A stretch of 64,000 nt of DNA from the NCBI RefSeq assembly GCF_002008345.1, contig NZ_MRAE01000002.1:1-64000 (forward strand). Reading direction: 5' to 3'. The position numbers and the translations under genes were made by a program. The DNA is from Clostridium tepidum. Lineage in GTDB: Bacteria; Bacillota; Clostridia; Clostridiales; Clostridiaceae. Below, piece by piece: positions 1 to 8,430 of this stretch. Below the pieces are notes generated by a model. It was given only the letters and a program-made list of their open reading frames with translations, had not been told where the DNA came from and searched no databases. How positions within the stretch are numbered: position 1 is the first letter of the stretch; each line of letters opens with the position of its first letter.

Positions 1-65
1 AGAAATAGTATTATAAAAAATAATAATTTACAATATAAATGTTTGTAGCATTTTTTCATAAACTT

Positions 66-560
66 TTACTCCTGTGTATTTATTTTATTTTTTAGCATAA
101 TTTTAAAGTCTAAATTTCTACTTTTATAATTGAAATACAATATATTTTCTTCTCCTAATATTATTTCATTAGGACTTATTATTTTTTTCCCTTTTATAAA
201 ATTATTTAAAAATCCCATAGATATTATAATAGCTAATATTTTATAATTTTCTTCATTTATTATTATATCTTCAATAACGCCCATTAAAACTCCATCTATA
301 TCTATAACTTCTAAATGCTTTATATCATTAAAACTTAAATATTTTCCTTTTTCTAATTTTTTTACTACCATATTTTTATTTATAGATACTATATTTTCTA
401 TAAGCACTATATTATTTTTATTTAGTATTTTATAAGAACTTACTAGAAATCCCACAACACTTTCTTCATTAAAATCTACTAATACATCTTTTATAAATCC
501 TAATTTTTTACCATTAGTATCATACACATTCATATATTTAAAATATTTACTTCTGTACAT
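66..560 (-). CDS. PRC-barrel domain protein, two repeats
   Basis: The 164-residue protein contains two similar beta-rich segments, about residues 10-45 (VYDTNGKKLGFIKDVLVD) and 84-115 (VIDIDGVLMGVIEDIIIN). Both show the D-x-x-G-x-x-x-G-x-[IV]-x-D pattern of PRC-barrel domains, the fold of RimM C-termini and photosynthetic reaction centre H subunits. There is no signal peptide or membrane segment, so it is probably cytosolic. The start has a good Shine-Dalgarno (AAGGAGA). It lies downstream of the isc genes on the same strand but behind a terminator, so it probably has its own transcript. The exact role is unknown; PRC barrels usually serve in RNA processing or protein assembly. The domain call is confident, the function is not. 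Confidence 0.75.
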   Translation of the reverse strand: MYRSKYFKYMNVYDTNGKKLGFIKDVLVDFNEESVVGFLVSSYKILNKNNIVLIENIVSINKNMVVKKLEKGKYLSFNDIKHLEVIDIDGVLMGVIEDIIINEENYKILAIIISMGFLNNFIKGKKIISPNEIILGEENILYFNYKSRNLDFKIMLKNKINTQE

Positions 561-649
561 ATTTTCTCCTTTTATATTAATTTTCTAAATCTAAAATTTT
601 TATTAAAATTTAATTGTAAATCCCTATCCTTAGTTTTATCAAAAATAAA

Positions 650-678
650 AAAAATACCCTCTTAATCAGGGTATTTTT
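650..678 (-). terminator. Terminator after iscU
   Basis: The arms AAAAATACCCT (650-660) and AGGGTATTTTT (668-678) form an 11-bp perfect stem with a 7-nt loop. On the minus strand it follows iscU and ends in a U run, so it closes the iscR-iscS-iscU transcript. Confidence 0.85.
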
Positions 679-715
679 TAATATGTTATATAAAGTTAAA
701 TTATATATATATCTA

Positions 716-1144
716 TTAATGACCATGTACATGTTCGTGAATATGTTCAGAATGTGTCTTCATTTCCCATGGCTCTAAACCTTGAGATACTCTATATTCA
801 TTTATTGCTTTGTGTATAGCTTCTTCTGCAAGTACAGAACAATGCATTTTTACTGGTGGTAATCCTTCTAAAGCTTCTGCTACAGCTTTATTTGTAAGCT
901 TCCATGCATCTTCTAAAGTTTTTCCTTTAATAAGTTCTGTAGCCATACTGGATGATGCTATAGCAGATGCACATCCAAAAGTCTTAAATTTTACATCTTT
1001 GATTATATTATCTTCAACTTTTAAATATATTTTCATTATATCGCCACATTTAGCATTTCCTACTTCACCTATACCATTAGCATCTTCTATTTCTCCTACA
1101 TTTCTAGGGTTTCTAAAATGATCCATTACTTTTTCTGTATACAT
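716..1144 (-). CDS. iscU: Iron-sulfur cluster scaffold protein IscU/NifU N-terminal type
   Basis: IscU-type scaffold on which Fe-S clusters are built from iron and the sulfur delivered by IscS. The protein begins MYTEKVMDHFRNPRNVG and has the three family cysteines, in NAKCGDIMKI, TFGCASAIASSS and KMHCSVLAEE, with the aspartate after the first. It is about 142 residues from the ATG at 1144; an upstream TTG frame start at 1180 would lie inside iscS and is less likely, and GGAGGAATAAGT precedes 1144. The C-terminus is unusually rich in histidine (HSEHIHEHVHGH), which could bind metal. The gene follows iscS with a 2-nt gap and is almost certainly translated from the same mRNA. No separate NifU C-terminal or ferredoxin domain is present. 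Confidence 0.93.
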   Translation of the reverse strand: MYTEKVMDHFRNPRNVGEIEDANGIGEVGNAKCGDIMKIYLKVEDNIIKDVKFKTFGCASAIASSSMATELIKGKTLEDAWKLTNKAVAEALEGLPPVKMHCSVLAEEAIHKAINEYRVSQGLEPWEMKTHSEHIHEHVHGH

Positions 1145-1146
1145 AC

Positions 1147-2337
1147 TTATTCCTCCTTGTTTTTCATATAATCTTCCCAAAGTGGGGACATATCTCTTCT
1201 TTGTTTTATTATTTTAGGAAGTATTTCCAATACATAATCTACATCTTCTTCTGTATTTTTAGCTCCCAAACTTAATCTTAAAGAACCATGTGCAATTTCA
1301 TGTGGCAATCCTATAGATAAAAGTACATGAGATGGATCTAAGGATGCTGAGGCACAAGCACTTCCTGTAGATGCAAAAATACCATTCATATCTAAATCTA
1401 ATAATAAGGTTTCTCCTTCAATACCTATAAAACTGAAATTAACATTATTAGGTAATCTTCTATTCATATCTCTAGGTCCATTTAATTTTACTTCGGGAAT
1501 TCTTTTTTCAATTTCATTTATTAATTTTTCTCTTAATCTAGCTAATTTTTTATTTTCTTCTGGCATATTTTTTACAGCTAAATCTATTGCTTTTCCAAGT
1601 CCTACTATACCAGCTATATTTTCTGTGCTAGCTCTCTTACCTCTTTCTTGACCTCCACCATGAATTAAATTTTGTATTTTAACTCCATTTCTTATATATA
1701 GAGCACCTACTCCTTTAGGTCCATAAAATTTATGAGCAGACATAGACAATAAATCTATATTCATATCTTTTACATCTATATCCACATGTCCTATGGCTTG
1801 AACAGCATCTGTATGGAAGTAAATTTTGTTTTCCCTACATAATTTACCTATTTCTTTTATTGGCTCTATAGTTCCTATTTCATTATTAGCAAACATTACA
1901 GAAACTAAAATAGTTTCATCTGTTATAGCAGCTCTTACATCTTCTACACTTACAAATCCATCTTTATCTACTGGAAGATATGTTACCTTAAAGCCTTCTT
2001 TTTCTAAAAATTGTGCTGTATGTAATATAGCATGATGTTCTATTTTAGTAGTTATTATATGATTTCCTTTATTTTTATTAGCATAAGCTATACCTTTTAA
2101 TGCCCAGTTATCTGCTTCTGAACCACCACTTGTAAAAAACACTTCATTTTTTTCTGCATTTATTGCTTTTGCTACTCTTTCTCTTGCTATATTTACAGCC
2201 CTTTTTGTTTTATCTGAGAAAGAATATAAAGAAGATGGGTTCCCAAAATTTTCAGTAAAAAATGGAAGCATTTCTTCTAATACCTCTGGTTTAGTATAAG
2301 TAGTAGCTGAGTAATCCATATAAACTTGTTTATTCAT
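1147..2337 (-). CDS. iscS: Cysteine desulfurase IscS/NifS
   Basis: PLP-dependent class V aminotransferase-fold enzyme that removes sulfur from cysteine and passes it as persulfide to IscU and to tRNA thiolation. The PLP lysine motif SMSAHKFYGPKG and the catalytic cysteine loop ASTGSACASASLDPSHVL are both present. Length is about 396 residues, normal for the family. The ATG at 2337 (MNKQVYMDYSATTYTKPEV) sits 8 nt after AGGAG; the GTG at 2346 overlaps that Shine-Dalgarno and is rejected. The start overlaps the end of iscR by 8 nt, so the two are translationally linked. It is the middle gene of iscR-iscS-iscU. mnmA, which often follows in clostridia, is not here. Confidence 0.95.
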   Translation of the reverse strand: MNKQVYMDYSATTYTKPEVLEEMLPFFTENFGNPSSLYSFSDKTKRAVNIARERVAKAINAEKNEVFFTSGGSEADNWALKGIAYANKNKGNHIITTKIEHHAILHTAQFLEKEGFKVTYLPVDKDGFVSVEDVRAAITDETILVSVMFANNEIGTIEPIKEIGKLCRENKIYFHTDAVQAIGHVDIDVKDMNIDLLSMSAHKFYGPKGVGALYIRNGVKIQNLIHGGGQERGKRASTENIAGIVGLGKAIDLAVKNMPEENKKLARLREKLINEIEKRIPEVKLNGPRDMNRRLPNNVNFSFIGIEGETLLLDLDMNGIFASTGSACASASLDPSHVLLSIGLPHEIAHGSLRLSLGAKNTEEDVDYVLEILPKIIKQRRDMSPLWEDYMKNKEE

Positions 2338-2776
2338 TATTTTCACTCCTTTTAATTGGTGAATTTATTTTTTTATAGTCTTCTACCATATCTTGTAAGG
2401 TAGTTGATTCCATTATATTATCTAAACTTTCTTTTATTTTTACCCACAAAATCCTAGTTGGGCAACATTCCATATTACTACAACTATCCTCGCCTTCTAA
2501 ACAGCTAGATATTTCTATAGGTCCTTCTAAAACACCCATAATATCTGCCACTGTTATATCTTTAGGATGCCTATTTAAGATATAACCTCCTTGAGCTCCT
2601 CTTATACTTTTTATGAGCTTGGCTTTTCTAAGTGGAGAGAATAATTGCTCTAAATAATACTCAGATATATGCTGTCTTTCTGAAATATTTTTTATAGAAA
2701 CTGGTTGCCCACCGTAGTTAATTGCCAAATCTACCATAGCCTTTACTCCATACCGACCCTTAGTTGACAACTTCAT
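2330..2776 (-). CDS. iscR: Rrf2/IscR-family transcriptional regulator
   Basis: Winged-helix repressor of the Rrf2 family. The N-terminus MKLSTKGRYGVKAMVDLA and the recognition region (HISEYYLEQLFSPLRKAKLIKSIRGAQGGY) are typical. A cysteine cluster at about residues 92-105 (SSCLEGEDSCSNMECCPTR) corresponds to the Fe-S ligands of IscR, so it probably senses Fe-S status and represses this operon. It is the first gene of iscR-iscS-iscU, with Shine-Dalgarno AAGGATGTGA before the ATG. A strong promoter overlapped by a long inverted repeat lies immediately upstream, consistent with autoregulation. CymR-like cysteine control is an alternative for the Rrf2 family, but the cysteine cluster and gene context favour IscR. 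Confidence 0.9.
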   Translation of the reverse strand: MKLSTKGRYGVKAMVDLAINYGGQPVSIKNISERQHISEYYLEQLFSPLRKAKLIKSIRGAQGGYILNRHPKDITVADIMGVLEGPIEISSCLEGEDSCSNMECCPTRILWVKIKESLDNIMESTTLQDMVEDYKKINSPIKRSENNE

Positions 2777-2796
2777 TTAATCACATCCTTTTAATG

Positions 2797-2852
2797 TTGA
2801 CCACTTTACTATGATTTGTTTTTATAATAGCAAATCAGAGTAAACCTGTCAA
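2797..2852. promoter_or_regulatory. Inverted-repeat operator, probable IscR site
   Basis: Two arms, 2797-2818 on the plus strand and 2831-2852 on the minus strand, match at 18 of 22 positions around a 12-nt centre. The inner 14-mers TTTACTATGATTTG and TTTACTCTGATTTG differ at one base. The repeat covers the whole iscR core promoter, so a protein bound here would block transcription. IscR is the natural candidate; binding is inferred. Confidence 0.75.
2824..2852 (-). promoter_or_regulatory. SigA-type promoter of iscR-iscS-iscU
   Basis: On the minus strand TTGACA (2847-2852) and TATTAT (2824-2829) are separated by exactly 17 nt, a near-consensus vegetative promoter about 50 nt upstream of the iscR start. 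Confidence 0.85.
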
Positions 2853-2948
2853 CTATATTAATTAATTTTATAATTTTTTTATAACTCATAATTAGAGTTA
2901 TTACAGTACAATTTTATTATATATAATAATTATTTTTTAATACAAAAA

Positions 2949-2977
2949 AGTATAGTTTCAATTCTTTAAAACTATAC
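2949..2977 (-). terminator. Terminator after rarA
   Basis: AGTATAGTTT (2949-2958) pairs perfectly with AAACTATACT (2968-2977), and the minus-strand transcript continues into TTTTTTG. It lies just past the rarA stop codon. Confidence 0.8.
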
Positions 2978-2993
2978 TAAAATGACTACTTCT

Positions 2994-4244
2994 TTATTTA
3001 ATTTTTTTAATATTTTCCCAATATTTTTTTAAATTTTCTTCATATTTATTATGTTGAGCTTCATAATATACTTTATCTTTTAACTCTTTGGGTAAGTATT
3101 GTTGCCTAACATAATTATTTTTAAAATCATGGGGATATTTATATCCTCTTACTCCTAATTTATCAGCACCATAATAATGACAATCTTTAAGATAATTTGG
3201 AACATCTCCAAAATTTATATTTTCTAAATCATTCATAGCTTTTTTTATAGCCATATAAGCACTATTAGATTTTGGTAAAGTAGCTAAATATATTGTAATT
3301 TCAGATAAGATAATTTGTGCTTCAGGAAATCCTACTTTTAAAGCTAAATCTATCCCAGAATTTACAATAGTTAATGCATTAGGATAAGCTAACCCAATAT
3401 CTTCTGCTGCTATAATTGATAATCTTCTTGTAATAGATACAATATCTCCACTTTTTATAAGCCTTGCTAAATAATGAACTGCTGCATCAGCATCACTTCC
3501 TCTTATGCTCTTTTGAAAAGCACTTAATACATTATAATGTTCATCTCCTGTAGCATCACCTTTTATATTAGACTGTCCTAATGATTCTATATATTCTAAT
3601 GTAATTTCTATATTGTATCCATTATGAGAATTTATGGCTAACTCTAAAATATTATAAGCTTTTCTATAATCACCTTGGCATATTTCACCTATATACTCTA
3701 AAGCTTCATTGGTATAAGTTATATTTATATTTTTATCTATTAATTTATCTATAGCTTTTTTTAATCCTAAAATAATGTCCTCTTTTTTAAGAGGTTTAAA
3801 TTGAAATATATTACATCTACTTAAAATAGCTTTATGTATGACAAAATAAGGATTTTCAGTGGTACTTGCTATTAATACCACTCTTCCATCTTCTATAAAT
3901 TCTAATAAAGCTTGTTGCTGCTTTTTATTAAAATGTTGTAACTCATCTATATACAATACAACTCCACTGTAATTTAACAAGCTATTTATACTAGAAGTGA
4001 TTTCTTGAATATCCTTAATAGATGCTGTAGTTGCATTTAACCTATAAAATTTTTTATCAACGTAATTAGCCATAATATTAGCCAGAGTAGTTTTCCCTGT
4101 ACCTGGTGGCCCATAAAATATAGAATTACATATAGATTTATTTTTTATTAAATTATATAAAGGTTTGTTCTGAGATAATATATGTCTTTGCCCTACAAAC
4201 TCTTCTAGTTTATTAGGTCTCATTAAATCTGCTAAAGGTCTCAT
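2994..4244 (-). CDS. rarA: Replication-associated recombination protein A (RarA/MgsA AAA+ ATPase)
   Basis: AAA+ ATPase related to the clamp loader that acts at stalled replication forks and gaps. Walker A is GPPGTGKTT (residues 45-53) and Walker B is VVLYIDELQHFNKKQQ, where the usual DEIHRFNK reads DELQHFNK. A sensor region ASTTENPYF and the C-terminal MgsA oligomerisation domain (QKSIRGSDADAAVHYLARLI, AAEDIGLAYPNAL) follow. The length of 416 residues is normal. The ATG at 4244 is preceded by GTGAGGTGAAAAC. The gene appears to stand alone between iscR and a PHP phosphatase. The identification is secure. Confidence 0.93.
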   Translation of the reverse strand: MRPLADLMRPNKLEEFVGQRHILSQNKPLYNLIKNKSICNSIFYGPPGTGKTTLANIMANYVDKKFYRLNATTASIKDIQEITSSINSLLNYSGVVLYIDELQHFNKKQQQALLEFIEDGRVVLIASTTENPYFVIHKAILSRCNIFQFKPLKKEDIILGLKKAIDKLIDKNINITYTNEALEYIGEICQGDYRKAYNILELAINSHNGYNIEITLEYIESLGQSNIKGDATGDEHYNVLSAFQKSIRGSDADAAVHYLARLIKSGDIVSITRRLSIIAAEDIGLAYPNALTIVNSGIDLALKVGFPEAQIILSEITIYLATLPKSNSAYMAIKKAMNDLENINFGDVPNYLKDCHYYGADKLGVRGYKYPHDFKNNYVRQQYLPKELKDKVYYEAQHNKYEENLKKYWENIKKIK

Positions 4245-4337
4245 GTTTTCACCTCACAAAAAGACTTTACCTAACATTGTAAGTTAAAGCCTTCATTTTA
4301 TCAAGTTATAAAGTTGATTCATAGAAAATTATTGATT

Positions 4338-5105
4338 CTATTTATCATATTCAGGTTTTCTATTTTTATAATAAACAATCTTTAAATTACAGTAATCTGC
4401 AATTTCTTTTGCTAAATTCAATCTATTTCCTATATCCTTAGCATTATGAGAATCTGAACCTAAAGTAACTGTTCTTCCTCCTAATTCATAGAATCTTTTG
4501 TATATTTCAACTAAATTTTTCAAAGCTTTTTTGTCATTTAATCTTCTTGTATTAATCTCCATAGATTTTTCTTGTTCTACTACAACCTTTAAAACTTCAT
4601 CTATATCATCTTTAAAAATATCATAACTTATATCTGTATCTTCATAACTTGCATATCTCGAAATATAATCTATATGTCCTAAACTATCTATAAAATCATA
4701 CTTTAATAAATTATATCGCATATTTTTAAAATAAATATGAAAAGCCTCTTCTTTACTTTTATCCTCATAAAATTTATCTAAATATAAATCAACTTTATTT
4801 ATTAAATGAATAGAACCTATTACATAATCAAAATTTCCACTATCAATTACTTCTTTTCCTTCTTCTACAAGATCTTTTTCCATTCCTAATTCTATACCCA
4901 AAAGAAGTTTACTATTTCTATATTTATCATATTCTTCAAAATATGAAGGTACATTAAAGCAAAATTTATTTTCATCTTTTAAGCCTAAGTCCATATGTTC
5001 TGTTATTATTATACCTAGATTATTATCTTTTGAAGCTTTCATAGCTTCATATATAGTCATTGTAGAATCTGTAGAAAATTTTGTATGTAAATGTGTATCA
5101 AACAT
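4338..5105 (-). CDS. Histidinol-phosphatase-like PHP family phosphoesterase (HisJ type)
   Basis: PHP-fold metal-dependent phosphoesterase. The N-terminal metal motif DTHLHTKFSTDS, IIITEHMDLG near residue 35, SIHLI near residue 100 and the C-terminal SDSHNAKDIGNRL are all in place. The length of 255 residues fits the HisK/HisJ family that hydrolyses L-histidinol phosphate, but no histidine biosynthesis genes are nearby, so the substrate is not established. The start ATG follows AAAAGGGGTGAAAAA. It lies about 90 nt upstream of rarA on the same strand with only a weak hairpin between, so some read-through is possible. Confidence 0.82.
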   Translation of the reverse strand: MFDTHLHTKFSTDSTMTIYEAMKASKDNNLGIIITEHMDLGLKDENKFCFNVPSYFEEYDKYRNSKLLLGIELGMEKDLVEEGKEVIDSGNFDYVIGSIHLINKVDLYLDKFYEDKSKEEAFHIYFKNMRYNLLKYDFIDSLGHIDYISRYASYEDTDISYDIFKDDIDEVLKVVVEQEKSMEINTRRLNDKKALKNLVEIYKRFYELGGRTVTLGSDSHNAKDIGNRLNLAKEIADYCNLKIVYYKNRKPEYDK

Positions 5106-5290
5106 TTTTTCACCCCTTTTATAATACTGAATTTAATATCAACTAATATCTAAAAATATTATCTCATGCTAACTATATATATAAAGAATTGTCATTAATA
5201 AACATAAAAACAATTTAATTAATACTTTATATTATACAGTATAATTAAAACTTTTATTATGTTAAAATGCTTTTAATATCCATGTCTTAT

Positions 5291-6199
5291 TTAAGTTATA
5301 AAAGCTACTATTAATGGTATTGTTATAATAGATAAAATAGTGGTTATAAATACACATTTAGCTGCTAAAACCACATCTGCATCATACTCTTCTGCAAGCA
5401 CAGTAGCCAATACTGCTGTAGGCATAGCTTCTAATATTACACATATCTCTAATAATTGCTTGTCTGCTTTCAATAAAATCATTAAAATATATACTAAAAC
5501 AGGTATTATTATAAGTCTTACAAAAGCACCATAATAAGCTTCTATTCCTGAAAAAATTTCTTTTATATTTATATCTGCAAGCATAGCACCCACTATTATC
5601 ATAGATAAAGGCGTAGTCATAGATCCAACATATTGCAATGATGTTTTTATAGGCATCGGTATAGAAATATGAAATAAAAGTATAAACATTCCTAATATCG
5701 TAGCAATTATACCTGGATGCTTTAATACACCCTTTAAATTTTTAATATCTTTTTCTCCTGTATATATCATAATTCCTACAGATAACATAAATATATTATA
5801 AGGTATACCAAAAATAGAAGCATAAAATACTCCAACCTTACCATATAAAGCTTCTATTACAGGATATCCCATAAATCCACTATTGGAAAACATAGTAGAA
5901 AATTTAAGAACCTTTTTAGCTTTTTCATTATTTTTTATAAAAAGCAAATTGCTTATTAATATTAAACCTATATGTACAATTATTGAATAGAAAAAAAATA
6001 GCTTAGCATTTTTTATCATATCTTCAGTAAAATTATAATTAAAAGAAGATATGATAAGACATGGCAAAGTAACTTTAACTAGAAGTTCAGAAAGTTTTTT
6101 GTTTGCCTCCTCATTTAAAATTTCTTTTTTACCACAAATAATTCCTATACCCATTATTATAGAAAGAATTAGAACTTGATTAATAATATTATTTTTCAA
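5291..6199 (-). CDS. AEC-family permease (auxin efflux carrier fold)
   Basis: Integral membrane protein with about ten hydrophobic segments. It shows AEC features: FSNSGFMGYPVIEALYG around residues 105-120 and LEAMPTAVLATVLAEEYDAD near the C-terminus. Members export or import small organic acids such as malate; the substrate here is unknown. I place the start at the TTG at 6199, which has a GGGGGG Shine-Dalgarno 6 nt upstream; a GTG at 6226 is in frame but lacks a site. There is no transcriptional partner: HisJ lies downstream after about 185 nt and DegV upstream is separated by a terminator. Family assignment is confident, exact start moderate. Confidence 0.82.
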   Translation of the reverse strand: MKNNIINQVLILSIIMGIGIICGKKEILNEEANKKLSELLVKVTLPCLIISSFNYNFTEDMIKNAKLFFFYSIIVHIGLILISNLLFIKNNEKAKKVLKFSTMFSNSGFMGYPVIEALYGKVGVFYASIFGIPYNIFMLSVGIMIYTGEKDIKNLKGVLKHPGIIATILGMFILLFHISIPMPIKTSLQYVGSMTTPLSMIIVGAMLADINIKEIFSGIEAYYGAFVRLIIIPVLVYILMILLKADKQLLEICVILEAMPTAVLATVLAEEYDADVVLAAKCVFITTILSIITIPLIVAFIT

Positions 6200-6247
6200 A
6201 AAAAACCCCCCACATTTTAAAATCACTTAAATATATAATAAATTCCA

Positions 6248-6285
6248 AAAACCTCCTCTTTTATTATACTAAAAAAGGAGGTTTT
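6248..6285 (-). terminator. Terminator after degV
   Basis: AAAACCTCC (6248-6256) pairs with GGAGGTTTT (6277-6285), with further A-T pairs inside. It lies between the degV stop and the start of the AEC permease gene and ends in a U run on the minus strand. Confidence 0.8.
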
Positions 6286-6303
6286 ATATATATTACTTAT
6301 ACA

Positions 6304-7167
6304 TCATTTATTTGCTATAAAGCACAATGCCAGCATTCCATCTCCACAATGTGCTCCCATACCAATACCAAGTTCGTTAATTATAAACTTTTTTACACCT
6401 AATTCATCTGTAAGCATTTCTTTAATCTTTTCTGCTTCTTCTCTACAATGCCCATGAACTATTCCTACTAGTACATCTTCATAATTGATGCAATTTTCCT
6501 TGAATTTGTCTAAAAGATATCTTATAGCTTTTTTACTTCCTCTTATGTTAGTTATATTTTTCAAAGTGCCATCTTTCTCTATGTGTATAATAGGCCTTAT
6601 ATTTAATAAAGTTCCTATCGTGGCAGAGGTAGCTGACACTCTTCCTCCTCTTTTCAAATGAGTTAAATTTTCCACCATAAACCAGTGGTTAACTTTACTC
6701 TTATTTTCATTAACCCATTTTACTATTTCATCTTTACTCTTACCTTCTTTAGCCATTTTAACAGCATTATATACTAATAATCCTTGCCCTATAGAAGAAC
6801 ATTTTGTATCTATTATAGTTATATCTGCACTTTCATTTTGTGCTAATATCTCTTCTCTTGCCATCTTAGCACTATTTACAGTACCACTCAGTCCAGATGA
6901 CATAGCTATATATATAATAGGTCTATTTTCCTTTAGTAATTCTTTAAATTTTTGCTCAAATCTATATTCATTAATTTGACTAGTAGAAGGCATTTCACCA
7001 TTTTTAATTCCCTCATAAAATTCTTCATAAGATAAGGTTTTGCCAAAATCGTCTTCCCAATCTTTTCCTTTAAAATTGCACATAAGACCTAAAAAAGGTA
7101 TATTATTTTCATCTATAAAATCTCTTGGTAAATCACAACTAGCATCTGTAAAAATTATTGGACCCAT
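6304..7167 (-). CDS. DegV family fatty-acid-binding protein
   Basis: The 287-residue protein has the DegV fold. The start IIFTDASCDLPRDFI, TSQINEYRFEQKF, AMSSGLSGTVNSAKMA and ENLTHLKRGGRVSA match the conserved blocks that hold a single fatty acid; DegV/FakB proteins present fatty acids to the kinase FakA. The C-terminus GIGMGAHCGDGMLALCFI is also typical. No fakA-like kinase gene is in the window. The ATG follows TAAGGAGTGAGACT. It is monocistronic, with a terminator downstream and a divergent intergenic region upstream. The fold is certain; the specific lipid and partner are not. Confidence 0.88.
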   Translation of the reverse strand: MGPIIFTDASCDLPRDFIDENNIPFLGLMCNFKGKDWEDDFGKTLSYEEFYEGIKNGEMPSTSQINEYRFEQKFKELLKENRPIIYIAMSSGLSGTVNSAKMAREEILAQNESADITIIDTKCSSIGQGLLVYNAVKMAKEGKSKDEIVKWVNENKSKVNHWFMVENLTHLKRGGRVSATSATIGTLLNIRPIIHIEKDGTLKNITNIRGSKKAIRYLLDKFKENCINYEDVLVGIVHGHCREEAEKIKEMLTDELGVKKFIINELGIGMGAHCGDGMLALCFIANK

Positions 7168-7493
7168 AGTCTCACTCCTTATTTATGGTACTTTCTAGCA
7201 CTAGTATATTGAATTATTAAAACTAAAAATAAATCCATTAATTATAATTATATTCTATAAACTCTTTTTATATCCTTTATAATAAAAATATGTTTAGATA
7301 ATTTTAAGAACTGCTAAAACAAAAACAACTATAAATATACCTAACACAAAGAAAAATTTCAAGATAAATTTTACTATTCCATTATATTATAAAATAGTTT
7401 TACTATAATCTATAAGTATTATTTATAAGTTCATTGGTAAATTTGTGATATAATTAAGTGTATAAGTAAGATTTATTTTAGGAGGCTAAAAAT
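7168..7493. other. Divergent intergenic region, degV / yedF
   Basis: No gene is visible in these 326 bases. They lie between the divergent degV and yedF starts and are more than 75% A+T. The only clear signal is the extended -10 for yedF reported separately. Confidence 0.6.
7446..7454 (+). promoter_or_regulatory. Extended -10 promoter element for yedF
   Basis: TGATATAAT is a perfect TATAAT with the upstream TGn extension, about 40 nt before the yedF ATG. No good -35 is visible, as is common for extended -10 promoters. Confidence 0.55.
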
Positions 7494-8078
7494 ATGGCTA
7501 AAATAATTGACTGTAAGGGATTGAAATGTCCTCAACCTGTAATTAATACAAAAAAATATTTTGATTCCATAGAAGAAGGACAAGCTACTACTATAGTTGA
7601 TAATGAAGTAGCTAAAAATAATATTATAAAACTCGCTGAAAAAAATGGTTTTAAGAGCAAAATAGAAGAAAAAGATTCTTTATATTATATAACTATTACT
7701 AAAGAAAATTGTGTAGCTTGTGAAAATATTTTGTCAAATGAAAGAAAATTAGTTATGGTGATTTCCAAAAATGTACTTGGTAGCGGAGATGATAAATTAG
7801 GAACTGCTCTTATGAAAAGTTATTTGTATGCTCTATCTGAAAGCGATAAACTTCCTTCCCATTTATTATTCTTAAATGGTGGAGTTAAACTTACCATTGA
7901 AGGTTCTGAATGCCTTGAAAGTATACAAACACTAAAAAACAAAGGAGTTAAAATACTAAGCTGTGGAACTTGCCTTGATTTTTATAATATAAAAGATAAA
8001 CTTAAAGTTGGAGAAATAACAAATATGTATACTATAGTGGAAGAAATGACTTCTGCAGATAATACTATTTTTATTTAA
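7494..8078 (+). CDS. yedF: YedF: TusA-like plus DsrE-like sulfurtransferase-family protein
   Basis: The protein joins an N-terminal TusA/SirA domain (residues 1-75, with the GLKCPQPVINTKK signature whose cysteine carries persulfide) to a C-terminal DsrE-like domain (about 85-194). The latter has VISKNVLGSGDDKLG and CGTCLDFYNIKDKLKVG, so a second cysteine pair is present. This architecture is the YedF family, often linked to selenium metabolism, where it may handle sulfur or selenium transfer. No selD, selA or selB gene is nearby, so the selenium link is by family only. The ATG follows TTTAGGAGGCTAAAAAT. It is monocistronic with a strong terminator. Confidence 0.85.
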   Translation: MAKIIDCKGLKCPQPVINTKKYFDSIEEGQATTIVDNEVAKNNIIKLAEKNGFKSKIEEKDSLYYITITKENCVACENILSNERKLVMVISKNVLGSGDDKLGTALMKSYLYALSESDKLPSHLLFLNGGVKLTIEGSECLESIQTLKNKGVKILSCGTCLDFYNIKDKLKVGEITNMYTIVEEMTSADNTIFI

Positions 8079-8152
8079 ATAAAATTTGTTTGTATAGCTT
8101 ATAATTATGTAACCTCCATAAACCCACACTGTTATAATTATAAGCATATATA

Positions 8153-8182
8153 AAAAGCAGGAATTTTTAAATTCCTGCTTTT
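8153..8182 (+). terminator. Terminator after yedF
   Basis: AAAAGCAGGAATTT (8153-8166) and AAATTCCTGCTTTT (8169-8182) form a 14-bp perfect stem followed by TATATTTCTTTT. It ends the yedF transcript. Confidence 0.88.
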
Positions 8183-8372
8183 ATATTTCTTTTAAACTAT
8201 AATAAATGAAATATTATTAAACTTTTACAATTTTCATAGATATTTTTTTAATTCACTTTATTTATCTTTTTTAACTTAATTTACTAAATATAAGAAGAAA
8301 ATCTACTACTTATTCAATTTTATAATTGCTATTATTAAATAAACTAATCTATTTATGTTCTTTTTATATGAA

Positions 8373-8430
8373 ACTCCTATTATATAGGAGTAAGCGACTC
8401 ACACCAAATCGTAGATTTGGGTTCGCTGCT
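8373..8430. repeat. Compound palindromic element between yedF and the OCD-family gene
   Basis: Two adjacent hairpins abut the stop codon of the ornithine cyclodeaminase-family gene. ACTCCTAT/ATAGGAGT (8373-8391) is followed by a forked structure with outer arms AGCGA/TCGCT (8393-8397, 8423-8427) and inner arms CCAAATC/GATTTGG (8404-8410, 8414-8420). It is GC-richer than its surroundings. It may act as a terminator for the minus-strand gene, but the nested design resembles a dispersed intergenic repeat. Confidence 0.6.

Noticed and set aside
8393-8430. tRNA fragment
   Set aside because: GGTTCGC resembles a T-arm, but there is no acceptor or anticodon stem; the segment is explained by nested hairpins.
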